The notes under the pieces were generated by a model. That model did not search any database. It saw nothing but the letters and a program-made list of their open reading frames with translations, and was not told where the DNA came from. From contig JAAWWF010000007.1 of assembly GCA_021404565.1 (NCBI GenBank), forward strand, positions 248,001-312,000: a stretch of 64,000 nucleotides of DNA, in the 5' to 3' direction. The translations under genes were made by a program, and so were the position numbers. Positions 1 to 10,456 of the stretch are shown here, piece after piece. This DNA comes from Roseivirga sp. (GTDB taxonomy: Bacteria; Bacteroidota; Bacteroidia; Cytophagales; Cyclobacteriaceae). The stretch's first letter is position 1, and each line of letters starts with the position of its first letter.

Positions 1-276
1 ATCAATACCCTGCTACCCCGGAACTGACTCCAATAAGATGCTTTTCTGGCAGCGTAGTAGCGATCTCGCCATTCTCGCCTCAATCTGTAAATTACCTTTT
101 GGAGCATGTTTTAATTTTTGCCGATCCCGCTGTCAGGTTTAAGGCTTTCCCGCTGGTGCCGCATTCTGTCCTTAGCAGGTCATAAACTATCGAAAAATTA
201 AAGCTTATGAAACCAGCCCTGCACAATTCTTCGGGACGAATTGCTAAATTCGGGTCTTGAGAATCCAAACGCATCC

Positions 277-960
277 TTGATAAAAAAAACATTAAAATTT
301 CTACTATTTCCATTTCTTAAGAAGCTCTATAGCTTTCACATGAAGCGAGGTCGAATGGTAAAAATTGGAGGCCTCCGGTTTTCAGTTTCCGATGGGGTTT
401 TCCACCCAGGCTTTTTCTTCAGTTCCAAAATACTCAAGAGTGAATTACTTCGTCACCCGATATCCGGTAAAACAGTATTAGATATTGGCTCAGGAAGCGG
501 ATTTATTTCGGTATTCGCAGCCCACCATGAAGCGCTGGTAACGGCCATAGATATCTCAAGAGCTGCTGTTGGCTGCACTCTGAAAAATGCTGAAATCAAC
601 CAGGTCCAACTGAAAGTGATTCAATCAGACCTTTGGGACCAATTACCGCCTGAGACATACGATTACATTGTAATCAATCCTCCGTATTACCCACAAAACC
701 CGGAAAAAGAGTCACAGCATGCCTGGTACTGCGGAGAAAATTTCGAATACTTCAATACGTTGTTTAAAGACATAGGCAGTTACATACATCAGGAATCAAA
801 AGTGATGATGGTGCTAAGCGAAGACTGCCAGATAGAACAAATAAAACAGATAGCCAACACTTTCGACCTACAGTTTGCATTGACTGCCACGGAAAAGAAT
901 TTTTGGGAGGTCAATTATATTTTTGAAATAAACCCAGAGGGTGAGAAGGGGGATTTATAA
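277..960 (+). CDS. Class I SAM-dependent methyltransferase (N5-Gln/HemK-like fold)
   Basis: This is a Rossmann-fold methyltransferase. The SAM-binding loop LDIGSGSGF lies near residues 67-75 and the catalytic-type NPPYYP motif at about residues 134-139, the signature of enzymes that methylate a planar amide or amino nitrogen. The substrate is not evident. No ATG precedes the conserved N-terminal part. The TTG at 277 gives an N-terminus starting MIKKTLKF, which fits relatives as I remember them. A TTG at 241 or the internal ATG at 340 are alternatives, the last probably too short. It is not the PrmC of this genome, which is at 32886. It stands alone and converges with the gene on the minus strand. 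Confidence 0.8.
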   Translation: MIKKTLKFLLFPFLKKLYSFHMKRGRMVKIGGLRFSVSDGVFHPGFFFSSKILKSELLRHPISGKTVLDIGSGSGFISVFAAHHEALVTAIDISRAAVGCTLKNAEINQVQLKVIQSDLWDQLPPETYDYIVINPPYYPQNPEKESQHAWYCGENFEYFNTLFKDIGSYIHQESKVMMVLSEDCQIEQIKQIANTFDLQFALTATEKNFWEVNYIFEINPEGEKGDL

Positions 961-979
961 GCATCTGTCATACCAAGAA

Positions 980-2038
980 TTAATCCCTGACCAGAACCTG
1001 ATCCTGATTGATTTCTTTCAAAAGCCACTTGCCAATCAATCTCTGACCAAAAGTGTTTAAATGACTGTCATTGTTGAAATATACTGAACGTCCATTTTCC
1101 TCCATGGTCTTCAGGTTTAGAAGAGGATCAAGTATCCTCACTCGTTTATCCCTGGAAAAAAAGTCCTCCATTTCTGCCTGGAGGGGATAACTGGCAAGTC
1201 CTGGCTTAAAATCTTCCGAGAATTGAGCTCCTATTAATTTCATCCTCTCTAAATAGAGATCATTTACCTGTGCACAATGTGGAATGATTACAATGAATAT
1301 CTCGGAGTTCTCTCCTGCAAAACCAAAGAGTTTCTCCATTCGCTTCATATAAGATTTCAGGTCTCCAGCCCTACCCTCAGTTAACATTGCGGCATTCTCA
1401 ACCAACCCAGGCTCAGCCTTGAAATAGATTTTATCCCGCATAGTGTATTTCTCAGGAGCAAACGCATGGCTTACAAACTCTGCCCTTTCGCCCTGACTTG
1501 TGTCGTTGGTCTTTAAGGCAGCCAGAGAATAATTGATGAAGCTTAGCGACCAAAGGTATTCCGATAATTTCCAATAAACCTCTCTTGGCGAGGATATACC
1601 TTTCATTTCAGCGGGATGACTCCAGCTAAACAGGTCATTTCCAGTATAGAATTGAAAAACCAGGATATCAGGATCTTGCTTTTTGATATGACGTCTTCCA
1701 AACAGAAACTGCTCTCTTATAGATGTACCCGAAATGCTCGCATTTCTGACATTAAAGTCCGAAAGAGAGTCGCTGATTAACTGAACGTAACCCCTCTTAT
1801 GCGCTGAAAAGGAATCTCCTATGACAAGGACATCCCTTCTCCCCTCCTGCTGCTCGAAGTTTGAATTCAGGTATTCAAAATCCCCCCCATAAAAGTCGAT
1901 AATATAGAGGCGAAACGATACCTCGAACAACAAGAAGGTGGTAAGCAAGATAACCGCAGACTGACCTGTAAGGCTTAATAACTTCCTCCCAAAAGATCTG
2001 CTTTTTGCCATGGCTTCTCTCATTGTTTTCTTAACCAT
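980..2038 (-). CDS. Membrane-anchored SGNH/AlgJ-like hydrolase
   Basis: This 352-residue protein has one N-terminal membrane segment (about residues 26-44) and then a periplasmic SGNH-like domain. Motifs are block I GDSFS with Ser near 76, a GND near 133-135 and a C-terminal DSHLN (Asp about 324, His about 326). The family includes acetyltransferase/esterase-like proteins such as AlgJ/AlgX and DHHW proteins acting on cell-surface glycans; the substrate here is unknown. The ATG at 2038 was chosen because it overlaps the stop of the upstream ZIP gene as TGATG, so the two are translationally coupled. A longer reading frame upstream exists but lies inside the ZIP gene. Confidence 0.72.
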   Translation of the reverse strand: MVKKTMREAMAKSRSFGRKLLSLTGQSAVILLTTFLLFEVSFRLYIIDFYGGDFEYLNSNFEQQEGRRDVLVIGDSFSAHKRGYVQLISDSLSDFNVRNASISGTSIREQFLFGRRHIKKQDPDILVFQFYTGNDLFSWSHPAEMKGISSPREVYWKLSEYLWSLSFINYSLAALKTNDTSQGERAEFVSHAFAPEKYTMRDKIYFKAEPGLVENAAMLTEGRAGDLKSYMKRMEKLFGFAGENSEIFIVIIPHCAQVNDLYLERMKLIGAQFSEDFKPGLASYPLQAEMEDFFSRDKRVRILDPLLNLKTMEENGRSVYFNNDSHLNTFGQRLIGKWLLKEINQDQVLVRD

Positions 2039-2787
2039 CAAAAACTCAGCTGCGCCAGCACTGCCGCCAGAGCCCCCAGAATAGAGACCGAAAACTTCTT
2101 CCAATCCAGTTTATGGTGTGGATCTGACTCTATAAATATCGTGGTGGAAATCTGGAGGAAGCTTCCTGTCACAATCGCAAAGAACACAATAAGGTAGCTC
2201 TCTGGCAGCGCAGCAGAATGGCTAAAGTACTCGGAGGTGAGCAAACCCAGCGGAGAGCTAAGTGCAAAAATGAGCAGTAATGTCAGTGCCTTTTTCTTGT
2301 TCTTAAGCTGAATAACCAATAGGGCCATCAGGGCAAAGGCTGCAGGGATTTTATGCATTACAATGCCTAAGAGAATCTTGGGTGAACTACCATGGCTATA
2401 AACAGAATCAGGCGCATGGTTGCTATGCAAAGAGTCGGTCATAATGGTTCCTTCCAAAAAAGAATGTACGGCCAGGGCAACCAGAATATAACCCACCGAG
2501 TAGCCATGACCATGATGGTGAATATGACCATGCTCTACGCCATTGGAAAAATTTTCCAATACCTTCTGAACAAAGAAGCCTATCAGGATGTAGAGTCCCA
2601 AGTTAAAAGGGTCAGCACCACTGAGAAAGAGGTCGGGCACCAGGTGGATGACCGTCATAGAGAATAGATAAGCACCTGCAAAGACCAGGAAAAACTTCAG
2701 GTTTTTCTCATTTACAGGAGATACCTTCAAGACTACCAAACCAGGTAGTATGACGCTCAACAATAATATGGTGACGTTTATCCACAT
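2038..2787 (-). CDS. ZIP family metal transporter
   Basis: This 249-residue polytopic membrane protein is of the ZIP (zinc/iron permease) type. It has a histidine-rich cytoplasmic loop (HGHIHHHGHG, about residues 84-93), the helix motif HSFLEG and the later motif HKIP, which in ZIP proteins line the metal path. It should import zinc or another divalent metal into the cytoplasm. The hydrolase gene behind it begins at its stop codon (TGATG). The coupling of a metal importer to an SGNH protein is not one I recognise. No metalloregulator site was seen upstream. Confidence 0.85.
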   Translation of the reverse strand: MWINVTILLLSVILPGLVVLKVSPVNEKNLKFFLVFAGAYLFSMTVIHLVPDLFLSGADPFNLGLYILIGFFVQKVLENFSNGVEHGHIHHHGHGYSVGYILVALAVHSFLEGTIMTDSLHSNHAPDSVYSHGSSPKILLGIVMHKIPAAFALMALLVIQLKNKKKALTLLLIFALSSPLGLLTSEYFSHSAALPESYLIVFFAIVTGSFLQISTTIFIESDPHHKLDWKKFSVSILGALAAVLAQLSF

Positions 2788-2870
2788 ACAGAAATCTGTT
2801 ATTGCAACAGGATTGCAAATATGAGAAGATAAATGTGATTAGCCAGAATTTAGTTCCACATGATGTGGTA

Positions 2871-3908
2871 CTATTTTTCATCAAGACTTACCACCTGATC
2901 CTTCATCCCGGGCGATATATAGGTCTGTATTTTGCCATCATCACCCGCGTAGATAAAGTATGCCTCTAACGACTCGTCACTTAATATCAACCTCCTGGCA
3001 CCTTCAAGTCCCATAGCCAGACAAGCGGTAGCATAAGCATCAGCATACATGCAATTAGGAGCAAATACCGTTGCACTTAGCAGTGTTTGCATTTTGGGGT
3101 ACCCCGTCTTAGGGTCAATTGTATGCGCCACCTTTCGGCCGTCTTCCAGTACCTTGAAGTTCCGGTAATTTCCCGAAGTAGCCATTCCCTGGCTTTTCAA
3201 CCTCACGGCATCAAATAAGCCTCCAACCCGGTTCTCATCAGGCACTTCAATCCCTATGGTCCAGTATTCATCCTCCTTATTCTTCCCTTTGGCCCTTACC
3301 TCACCACCGATTTCCACCATATAGTCTTCTATGCCTTGGGCAGCCAGGTAATCGCCCACCACATCAATAGCCTGACCTTTTGCAACAGCCGAGAAGTTAA
3401 GCTTTAAGCCTTTAACCTTGGTGCTCACACCGGTTTCGTCAAAAGAGATTTTGTCGAAACCCACCAGATTTAACAATGAATCTACCTGAGCACTATCCGG
3501 AGCGATCAAACCACCATCCCCAAACCCCCAGGCATCAATTAACTGGCCAATTGTTGGATCAAAAGCACCATTCGACTTCTCATATACTTCTGCACTTGCC
3601 TGCAATACCTGTGCAAAATATGGAAAACCAAAATTCACCTTGCTCTCACGATTCAACAGAGAAATTTCTGAATTGGGGATATAGGTCGAAAGCGCCTGGT
3701 TAAAGTCTATCAGCAGAGAATCTATTTCCTTCTTAAAATTGCGGTCATCTCCATCCAGGTATTTGATATTATAGGCAATGGTACCCATGGTAGTACCGGT
3801 AAGGTGCATTTCCTGGCGGTTGTTGGCCTCCCGGTACTTATACACCACAATAATGCTGATGAGCAGAACAAGAGCATATAGCCTGGAGCGAATGTTCCTT
3901 TTATCCAT
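2871..3908 (-). CDS. apbE: FAD:protein FMN transferase
   Basis: ApbE attaches FMN covalently to a Ser/Thr of flavoproteins such as the Na+-NQR/RNF subunits, acting outside the cytoplasm. The 345-residue protein has one N-terminal signal/anchor helix (about residues 10-23). ApbE hallmarks follow: TGTTMGTIAYNI near 38-49, the AKGQAIDVVGDYL segment, HTIDPKTGYP and the metal-site DAYATACLAMG near the C-terminus. Length is normal for the family. It is a single gene on the minus strand, divergent from ruvB. No NQR operon is in this window, so its flavinylation target is elsewhere. Confidence 0.93.
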   Translation of the reverse strand: MDKRNIRSRLYALVLLISIIVVYKYREANNRQEMHLTGTTMGTIAYNIKYLDGDDRNFKKEIDSLLIDFNQALSTYIPNSEISLLNRESKVNFGFPYFAQVLQASAEVYEKSNGAFDPTIGQLIDAWGFGDGGLIAPDSAQVDSLLNLVGFDKISFDETGVSTKVKGLKLNFSAVAKGQAIDVVGDYLAAQGIEDYMVEIGGEVRAKGKNKEDEYWTIGIEVPDENRVGGLFDAVRLKSQGMATSGNYRNFKVLEDGRKVAHTIDPKTGYPKMQTLLSATVFAPNCMYADAYATACLAMGLEGARRLILSDESLEAYFIYAGDDGKIQTYISPGMKDQVVSLDEK

Positions 3909-4002
3909 GACAGTAATTTGGCCTCAAATTTAGTCGAATTAGCCACTGAACCGAAAGAGAATATCAATTTGATGTTTTATATCTTAGTGAAAATTTTGCT
4001 GC

Positions 4003-5031
4003 ATGCGTGAAGACTATTTAAGTGCGGATGATGATCACCTGAGTTCCAGTGAAAGAGACATTGAAAGAGCATTACGGCCGCTCAGTTTTGATGATTTCAC
4101 AGGTCAGGGCAAAATCATTGAGAATATCAAGATTTTCGTACTGGCAGCGAAGCAGCGTTCAGAACCCCTGGACCATGTCCTCCTACACGGTCCTCCTGGT
4201 TTGGGTAAAACTACTCTCTCCCATATCATAGCCAATGAGCTGGAGTCTGAAATTAAGGTAACCTCAGGCCCCGTAATGGATAAACCCAGTGATTTGGCAG
4301 GTTTGCTTACCAACCTGGATGAGGGCGATGTACTGTTTATAGATGAGATTCACAGGCTTAACCCCATCGTGGAAGAGTATCTCTACTCGGCCATGGAAGA
4401 CTATAAAATCGACATCATGCTCGATTCAGGACCCAATGCGCGTACTGTGCAGATCAGTCTGAATCCATTCACCCTGATAGGTGCTACTACCCGTTCAGGA
4501 TTACTTACTTCCCCGCTGCGGGCTCGTTTTGGTATCAACGCCAGGCTGGAATACTATGATTCTAAACTGCTCACCCGCATTGTTCAGCGATCATCGGCCA
4601 TTCTGAGTACACCTATCAATGATAATGCTGCTTATGAAATAGCCCGTAGAAGTCGTGGAACTCCACGTATCGCCAACAACCTGCTTCGCAGAACCCGTGA
4701 CTTTGCCCAGATCAAAGGCACAGGAACTATTACCAAAGAAATCAGTGAAGTAGCGCTTACCGCATTAGATGTTGATTCTCACGGTCTGGATGATATGGAT
4801 AACAGGATCCTCTCTACCATCATTGAGAAGTTTAAAGGAGGCCCGGTAGGGTTGACAACCATCGCTACGGCTGTGAGCGAAGAAGCCGAAACCATAGAAG
4901 AGGTATATGAACCCTTTCTGATACAGGAAGGCTACCTCAAACGTACCTCACGAGGTCGTGAAGCCACAGAGCTTGCCTATAAACACCTGGATCTTGAAAA
5001 GCCCGGACAGACCGGTACTTTGTTTGGGTGA
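4003..5031 (+). CDS. ruvB: Holliday junction branch migration helicase RuvB
   Basis: RuvB is the hexameric AAA+ motor that drives Holliday junction branch migration with RuvA before RuvC cleaves. The 342-residue protein has Walker [10 protein letters not shown] (about residues 64-72), Walker B DEIH, sensor motif GATTRSG, the arginine-finger region PLRARFG, and the C-terminal winged helix ending in the typical [11 protein letters not shown] and RTSRGR segments. Length is normal. It is followed after 42 bases by queG on the same strand, so a two-gene transcript is likely. RuvA is not nearby. Confidence 0.97.
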   Translation: MREDYLSADDDHLSSSERDIERALRPLSFDDFTGQGKIIENIKIFVLAAKQRSEPLDHVLLHGPPGLGKTTLSHIIANELESEIKVTSGPVMDKPSDLAGLLTNLDEGDVLFIDEIHRLNPIVEEYLYSAMEDYKIDIMLDSGPNARTVQISLNPFTLIGATTRSGLLTSPLRARFGINARLEYYDSKLLTRIVQRSSAILSTPINDNAAYEIARRSRGTPRIANNLLRRTRDFAQIKGTGTITKEISEVALTALDVDSHGLDDMDNRILSTIIEKFKGGPVGLTTIATAVSEEAETIEEVYEPFLIQEGYLKRTSRGREATELAYKHLDLEKPGQTGTLFG

Positions 5032-5073
5032 TGCAAAAGAGACAGTCTCTGGTCTTGCAGTCTCTATAATGGG

Positions 5074-6003
5074 ATGAACCCACAGATTCCTAACCATACC
5101 GCCCTCGTAAAAGCAACAGCCAAAGAGCTGGGCTTTGATTACTGTGGTATATCAAAGGCTGAGTTTCTGGTAGAAGAAGCACCAAGGCTGGAAAAATGGC
5201 TCAAAAATCAGCAACATGGCAAAATGGGCTACATGGAAAATCATTTTGATAAGCGCCTTGACCCAACCAAGCTGGTACCCGGAGCCAAGTCAGTGGTTTC
5301 ACTGCTCTATAACTACTACCCTGAAAAGGACCTTGCCAAAGAGGACGAGTTTAAAATAGCCAAGTATGCCTATGGCCAGGATTATCACTTTGTAATCAAA
5401 GACAAGCTCAAAACCTTTATGAACCTGCTTCAGGAGCAGATTGGCGATATCGAGGGGCGGGTATTCGTAGATTCTGCTCCGGTCATGGAGCGACAATGGG
5501 CCGCCAAAAGTGGATTGGGTTGGGTAGGGAAGCACACCCTCCTTATCAATAAGGACCAGGGAAGCTATTTTTTTCTCGCTGAGCTGATCTTGGACCTCGA
5601 CCTGGCACCTGACGGTCCCATCAAAGACTATTGCGGTACCTGCACTCGCTGTGTAGATGCTTGCCCTACAGATGCCATTACCCCTTACCAGCTCGATGCA
5701 AGCAAATGTATTTCTTACCTCACCATTGAGTTGAAGGATGAGATACCGAAAGAGTTTGCCGGAAAGATGGAAAACTGGATTTTCGGCTGTGATATTTGTC
5801 AGGATGTTTGCCCCTGGAACAGGTTCTCAAAACCTCATAATGAGCCGACATTTAGTCCTCATCAGCAGCTCGGAGAAATGAATCGTGAAAATTGGCAAGA
5901 ACTAACCAGGGAAATTTTTCAGGAGATCTTCAGGAAATCAGCTGTAAAAAGAACGAAAATGGAGGGATTGGTAAGGAATATTAAAATGGCGGGAAAAAAT
6001 TAA
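5074..6003 (+). CDS. queG: Epoxyqueuosine reductase
   Basis: QueG catalyses the last step of queuosine synthesis, the cobalamin-dependent reduction of epoxyqueuosine in the wobble position of tRNA. The 309-residue protein has two ferredoxin-like [4Fe-4S] motifs, [15 protein letters not shown] and [11 protein letters not shown], and the family's [23 protein letters not shown] core containing the catalytic Asp. It lacks the C-terminal HEAT-repeat extension of some QueG proteins, which is common in Bacteroidota. It probably shares a transcript with ruvB and is followed by a hairpin terminator. Confidence 0.95.
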   Translation: MNPQIPNHTALVKATAKELGFDYCGISKAEFLVEEAPRLEKWLKNQQHGKMGYMENHFDKRLDPTKLVPGAKSVVSLLYNYYPEKDLAKEDEFKIAKYAYGQDYHFVIKDKLKTFMNLLQEQIGDIEGRVFVDSAPVMERQWAAKSGLGWVGKHTLLINKDQGSYFFLAELILDLDLAPDGPIKDYCGTCTRCVDACPTDAITPYQLDASKCISYLTIELKDEIPKEFAGKMENWIFGCDICQDVCPWNRFSKPHNEPTFSPHQQLGEMNRENWQELTREIFQEIFRKSAVKRTKMEGLVRNIKMAGKN

Positions 6004-6026
6004 GCCCCTTCGCAGGGGCTGGTTTT
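6003..6026 (+). terminator. Hairpin terminator after queG
   Basis: The sequence has arms AGCCCC (6003-6008) and GGGGCT (6015-6020) around a short loop, followed by GGTTTTCTT. It starts inside the queG stop codon and would also sit just past the 3' end of the converging small gene. Confidence 0.7.
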
Positions 6027-6027
6027 C

Positions 6028-6216
6028 TTAATAGGCTAGAGCAAATTGTTGTTCGATTACGTTGCCGTATTTCTGCCCGAAGTTATCGCAGCACCAACGT
6101 TTCAATTCACTCAACTCATCCTTCAGTACAGACTTGATCGCCTTTTTCAACTCTTTTTCAAACAGCTTTCTATCAAAGCTCACCTTCGAGAGGATGGTTT
6201 TGAAATATTCCAACAT
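6028..6216 (-). CDS. Small conserved hypothetical protein, 62 aa
   Basis: This is a basic, helical 62-residue protein with no signal peptide, with segments SFDRKLFEKELKKAIKSVL and ELKRWCCDNFG. I remember very similar 60-65-residue proteins (KVSFDxxLFEKELxKA...LKxWC) as stand-alone genes in many Bacteroidota, which is why I accept it. The opposite-strand frame in this stretch looks non-coding. No function is known to me. The hydrophilic heptad-like pattern suggests a small helical bundle. Confidence 0.7.
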   Translation of the reverse strand: MLEYFKTILSKVSFDRKLFEKELKKAIKSVLKDELSELKRWCCDNFGQKYGNVIEQQFALAY

Positions 6217-6362
6217 GTGTAAGATCGTTAAGGGTTATGTATCTATTTGTTCAATAGCGCGTAGTTTAAATACGCATGCACCTAAAATTGGTTACTCAAG
6301 TAAAAAATCCAATTAACTTAGTGCTCGCCAAAAGCGAAGTATCTTGAATTTAGGTAAAAATT

Positions 6363-7805
6363 ATGAGAAAATCCAGTCTTAAATTCTTAGTCATAACGTT
6401 CATTCTCAGTTTATCTTTTGCGGCAAAGGCACAAGATATTGAGATTCAGCTGGGCCCTGATCAAATTGGCCTGAATGAGGTCTTTTATATCAAGGTTACT
6501 ATCAAAGAGGCCAACCTGAAAAACTACTCTGACTTTCCTCAGATAGACGGTTTTGCCAAGCGAGGCACCAATTCTTCAAGTAGCAGCAGCAACATTAATG
6601 GCCGCATGACGCGTGAGCAAAGCATCATTCAGGTATACATGCCTTTGGAAGAAGGCTCTTTTACCATTCCTGCTTTTACTATTGAGGTTAACGGAAAAAC
6701 CCTGAGCTCTCCCGGCAAAACCGTAAAGGTTACCCCTCCGGTAGAAAGAAGGCAGGATACATTCGATTCTTTTTTTAACAGGCGCAGAGGAAGAAACCGA
6801 CCCAGCAAACCCGCTGAATTTGTAGATGTAAAAGAAGATGCCTTTCTAGCCCTGACAACAGATAAGGATGAAGTATATGTAGGTGAAGGTTTCACCGTAC
6901 TGTTTGCCTTTTATGTAGCAGATGCCAACAGGGCTCCACTCCAGTTTCATGAGCCGGGCAAGCAGCTTTCAAACATTTTGAAAGAACTGAGGCCAGAGAG
7001 TTGCTGGGAAGAAGATTTTAAAATAGAAAACATCTACGGAGAGCGCGTGAATGTGGGGGGTAAAACCTATACCCGTTACAAAATTTATCAGGCTTCTTAT
7101 TACCCACTGAATCTGGAGACTGTCAATTTCCCGTCTGTACCTTTTGAAATGATCAAGTACAGAGTAGCGAAATCTCCATCATATTTTGGTCGCGATCGTC
7201 AGGAAGATTTTAAAACTTTCTATTCGCAGGAAAAAAGCGTGAAGGTAAAAGCACTGCCTCCGCACCCTTTGAAAGATGCTGTGGCCGTTGGAGTTTTCGA
7301 GCTGGATGAGAAAATTGATAAGCTAAGCCTGGAAACGGGTACCAATTTCACCTATGATTTCAATATATATGGTGAAGGTAACATAGCCGGTATCAGCAGT
7401 CCGGTCATTCCTGTCGATAAGCAGATTGATTTTTATCCGCCCAACTCCGTTCAGGATGTAAACAGGGGTAATGGACGTGTTACAGGCTCCAAGAAGTATA
7501 ACTACTATGGCATCCCTAATGAGCCCGGTAAATACGATATGAAAGACTATTTCAGCTGGATCTTTTTTAATCCTGAAACAGCTACATACGATACCCTACA
7601 ATCACAAATTCAGATTGAAGTAACGGGAGAGAGCAAGAAAAATGTAAACCTGTCTTCGACAGACCTTGGTTCCTTTTATGACGACCTGGATTCGGAGTCT
7701 AATAACCTGATGAATTTGAGGGAAGATAAAACCCCGATGGTGCTTGCCAATGTGCTAATAATAGCTATGTTAGCGGGCGCTGGTTTTATGTTCTTCAAAA
7801 AGTAA
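6363..7805 (+). CDS. batD: BatD family protein (oxygen-tolerance/aerotolerance locus type)
   Basis: This is an exported 480-residue protein. A signal peptide ends at KAQ (about residue 24), several beta-rich immunoglobulin-like repeats follow, and one C-terminal membrane helix (about 460-478) ends in FFKK, leaving almost no cytoplasmic tail. The N-terminal pattern (LNEVFYIKVTI, PQIDGF, TIPAFTIEVNGKTLSSP) matches BatD, usually encoded with MoxR and BatA/B/C. Those partners are absent here: the next gene, three bases on, is aroC. Many Bacteroidota carry an extra orphan BatD, and this may be one. It may be a periplasmic scaffold; its molecular role is not settled. Confidence 0.85.
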   Translation: MRKSSLKFLVITFILSLSFAAKAQDIEIQLGPDQIGLNEVFYIKVTIKEANLKNYSDFPQIDGFAKRGTNSSSSSSNINGRMTREQSIIQVYMPLEEGSFTIPAFTIEVNGKTLSSPGKTVKVTPPVERRQDTFDSFFNRRRGRNRPSKPAEFVDVKEDAFLALTTDKDEVYVGEGFTVLFAFYVADANRAPLQFHEPGKQLSNILKELRPESCWEEDFKIENIYGERVNVGGKTYTRYKIYQASYYPLNLETVNFPSVPFEMIKYRVAKSPSYFGRDRQEDFKTFYSQEKSVKVKALPPHPLKDAVAVGVFELDEKIDKLSLETGTNFTYDFNIYGEGNIAGISSPVIPVDKQIDFYPPNSVQDVNRGNGRVTGSKKYNYYGIPNEPGKYDMKDYFSWIFFNPETATYDTLQSQIQIEVTGESKKNVNLSSTDLGSFYDDLDSESNNLMNLREDKTPMVLANVLIIAMLAGAGFMFFKK

Positions 7806-7808
7806 TTC

Positions 7809-8885
7809 ATGGGTAATACTTTCGGCAATCTTTTCAGAATTCACACCTTCGGTGAGTCTCACGGACCTGCTTTGGGCGTTATTATCGATGGCTGTCCTGC
7901 CGGCCTTAGCATTGATACAGATTTCATTCAGGCAGAATTGGACCGAAGAAAGCCTGGTCAGTCTAAAATCACCACGCAACGCAAAGAAGCTGATGAGTTT
8001 GAAATTCTATCGGGCGTTTTTGAAGGTATTTCTACCGGTACTCCCATCAGTATTCTGATCCGAAATCAGGATCAAAAAAGTAAAGATTACTCTCATATTG
8101 CAGATAAATTTCGTCCATCCCATGCCGACTATACTTTCCATGCCAAGTTTGGTGTGAGAGATTATAGGGGAGGTGGCCGTAGCTCGGCCCGCGAAACCGT
8201 AGCCCGGGTAGCAGCAGGCGCCATTGCCAAATTACTGCTGAAAGAATATGGCATTACAGCTAATTCATTTGTATCTCAGGTAGGTAACCTCAAGCTGGGA
8301 AAAACCTACCAGGAACTGGACCTGACCAGGACCGAGGACAATATCGTTCGTTGTCCCGATCCGGAGGCAGCAGAGCAAATGATTGAACTAATCGATCAAA
8401 CCAGGAAAAATCGCGATACCATTGGTGGAATAATCACCGGGGTGATTCAGGGTGTACCTGCCGGCCTTGGCGAACCGGTATTTGACAAGCTACATGCCGA
8501 AATAGGCAAAGCCATGCTGAGCATTAATGCCGTAAAGGGCTTTGAATTTGGCAGCGGCTTTGAGGGAGTTACGCTCAATGGGTCTGAGCACAATGATGCC
8601 TTTTATGAAGAAGATGGGGTGGTAAAAACCCGCACCAATCATTCAGGAGGGGTGCAGGGAGGTATCTCCAACGGACAGGATATTTACTTTAATGTCGCCT
8701 TCAAGCCAGTTGCCACCATTATGAAGGATCAGGAAAGCATCAATACTGAAGGGGAAAGCGTTACTGTATCAGGAAAAGGCCGCCATGACCCATGCGTAGT
8801 ACCCCGTGCGGTACCTATCGTTGACGCTATGGCAGCTTTGGTTATTGCCGATTATTTGCTAATTAGCAAGACTAATCGACTATAG
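7809..8885 (+). CDS. aroC: Chorismate synthase
   Basis: AroC converts 5-enolpyruvylshikimate-3-phosphate to chorismate, the branch point to aromatic amino acids, folate and menaquinone, using reduced FMN. The 358-residue protein shows all three family signatures: [18 protein letters not shown] at residues 15-32, the [19 protein letters not shown] block near 121-139, and the C-terminal [17 protein letters not shown]. It begins three bases after batD, so the two genes are probably co-transcribed although functionally unrelated. Confidence 0.97.
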   Translation: MGNTFGNLFRIHTFGESHGPALGVIIDGCPAGLSIDTDFIQAELDRRKPGQSKITTQRKEADEFEILSGVFEGISTGTPISILIRNQDQKSKDYSHIADKFRPSHADYTFHAKFGVRDYRGGGRSSARETVARVAAGAIAKLLLKEYGITANSFVSQVGNLKLGKTYQELDLTRTEDNIVRCPDPEAAEQMIELIDQTRKNRDTIGGIITGVIQGVPAGLGEPVFDKLHAEIGKAMLSINAVKGFEFGSGFEGVTLNGSEHNDAFYEEDGVVKTRTNHSGGVQGGISNGQDIYFNVAFKPVATIMKDQESINTEGESVTVSGKGRHDPCVVPRAVPIVDAMAALVIADYLLISKTNRL

Positions 8886-9003
8886 TTTTCAGCGCAAAAC
8901 CACTTGTTGGACAAGCATTAGAAGGTCGGTAGCTACATAAAATGAAGCATATTACTTTTTTGATGCAGGACTCCTGCCAGCTGATTAACACAAACAGAAA
9001 CAC

Positions 9004-10404
9004 ATGAAAAAACTTCCGTTACACGTCAAGATTATGCTTGGGCTCGTGGCCGGTGTCATCTGGGCTTTTGCCTCGAGCGCTATGGGCTGGAATCAGTTTA
9101 CCATTGATTGGATTGATCCTTTTGGAAAGATTTTCATCCGCATGCTGAAATACATAGCGGTACCTCTGGTGCTCTTTTCTATTATCAGCGGAATTTCCAG
9201 TCTCAAGGACATGTCGAAGCTTGGCCGAATGGGGGGTAAAACACTCAGTTTTTACTTACTCACTACCGTGACAGCGGTGGGTGTTGGGCTTTTGGTCGTA
9301 AACGTGTTTAAGCCAGGCAACCTGATAGACGAGGAGTCCAGAATTAAAAACAGACTACAATACGAAACCTGGGTGTCAGAAACTGAAGGTGTGGAAATAC
9401 TGGATGGTAAAAACTACCTCAACGATCCTAAATACAGTAACATAGATGCAGGTCAGCTTGAGCTCGATGCAGAAACTCAGGCCGAACTAGACGCTAAAAT
9501 GGCCGCTGCCTCAGAAAATAAGGATGCCGGACCGTTGGAGTTCATTGTAAATATGGTTCCTGAAAACATTGTGCTTTCCTTGTCGAATCAGCAACTAATG
9601 TTACAGGTTATATTCTTTGCCATATTCTTTGGCATCACCATGGCGCTGATACCTGATGAAAAAGTAAAAGGCCTTGCTGCCTTTATCAATGGTACCAATG
9701 AAGTGTTCCTGAAGATGGTAGACCTTGTGATGAAAGCGGCTCCATTCTTTGTATTTGCCTTGCTGGCGGGAATCATTGCCAAGATGGCTGACACTCCAGC
9801 CGAAGTAATTGAGATTTTCAAAGGACTTGCATCCTATTCCGTAGTGCTGGTGGCAGGGCTATTGTTCCTGATCTTTGCCTTTTATCCCATGATTCTCAAA
9901 ATATTCGTGAGAACCATTGGCTATAGAAAATTCTTCAAAAATATGGGCCCTGCCCAGCTAATGGCTTTCTCTACCAGCTCCAGTGCTGCTACCCTTCCTG
10001 TAACCATGGAATGTGTGGAAGACAATATGGGTGTATCTAAAAATGTTTCCAGTTTTGTGCTTCCTGTTGGTGCAACGGTAAACATGGATGGTACCAGTTT
10101 GTACCAGGCAGTAGCTGTAGTGTTCCTGGCACAGATGCATATGGTAGATTTATCTGTCACACAGCAGCTCACTATTGTACTCACAGCAACTTTAGCATCT
10201 ATTGGTTCGGCTGCTGTACCGAGTGCCGGCCTCATTATGATGATCCTGGTACTACAAAGTGTAGGACTTAATCCAGCCTGGGTAGCTATCCTCTTTCCGG
10301 TAGACAGACCCTTGGATATGCTTCGTACTGTGGTGAATGTAACAGGTGATGCTACAGTATCAACCATTGTTGCTAAATCTGAAGGAGAATTGAGGGAAGC
10401 CTGA
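9004..10404 (+). CDS. Dicarboxylate/amino acid:cation symporter (DAACS)
   Basis: This is a 466-residue secondary transporter of the GltP/DctA/EAAT family, moving glutamate, aspartate or C4-dicarboxylates with Na+ or H+. Visible features are multiple membrane helices, the serine-rich re-entrant loop AFSTSSSAATLPVTM, the NMDGTSLYQ segment in helix 7 that binds cation and substrate, and the second re-entrant loop with SIGSAAVPSAG. A hydrophilic insert rich in Asp/Glu/Ala lies between helices 3 and 4 (about residues 105-175), as is usual in Bacteroidota members. The exact substrate cannot be read from sequence. Confidence 0.92.
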   Translation: MKKLPLHVKIMLGLVAGVIWAFASSAMGWNQFTIDWIDPFGKIFIRMLKYIAVPLVLFSIISGISSLKDMSKLGRMGGKTLSFYLLTTVTAVGVGLLVVNVFKPGNLIDEESRIKNRLQYETWVSETEGVEILDGKNYLNDPKYSNIDAGQLELDAETQAELDAKMAAASENKDAGPLEFIVNMVPENIVLSLSNQQLMLQVIFFAIFFGITMALIPDEKVKGLAAFINGTNEVFLKMVDLVMKAAPFFVFALLAGIIAKMADTPAEVIEIFKGLASYSVVLVAGLLFLIFAFYPMILKIFVRTIGYRKFFKNMGPAQLMAFSTSSSAATLPVTMECVEDNMGVSKNVSSFVLPVGATVNMDGTSLYQAVAVVFLAQMHMVDLSVTQQLTIVLTATLASIGSAAVPSAGLIMMILVLQSVGLNPAWVAILFPVDRPLDMLRTVVNVTGDATVSTIVAKSEGELREA

Positions 10405-10456
10405 GAAACTTTTCCCTTACCTTTGCAGTTACTCAAATCTACATAAACAGAACCTT

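Noticed and set aside
1-276. Possible gene or gene remnant at the left edge, including a short minus-strand frame at 92-313
   Set aside because: No recognisable domain, no signal and no ribosome site. It overlaps the start of the methyltransferase. It may be leader or non-coding DNA.
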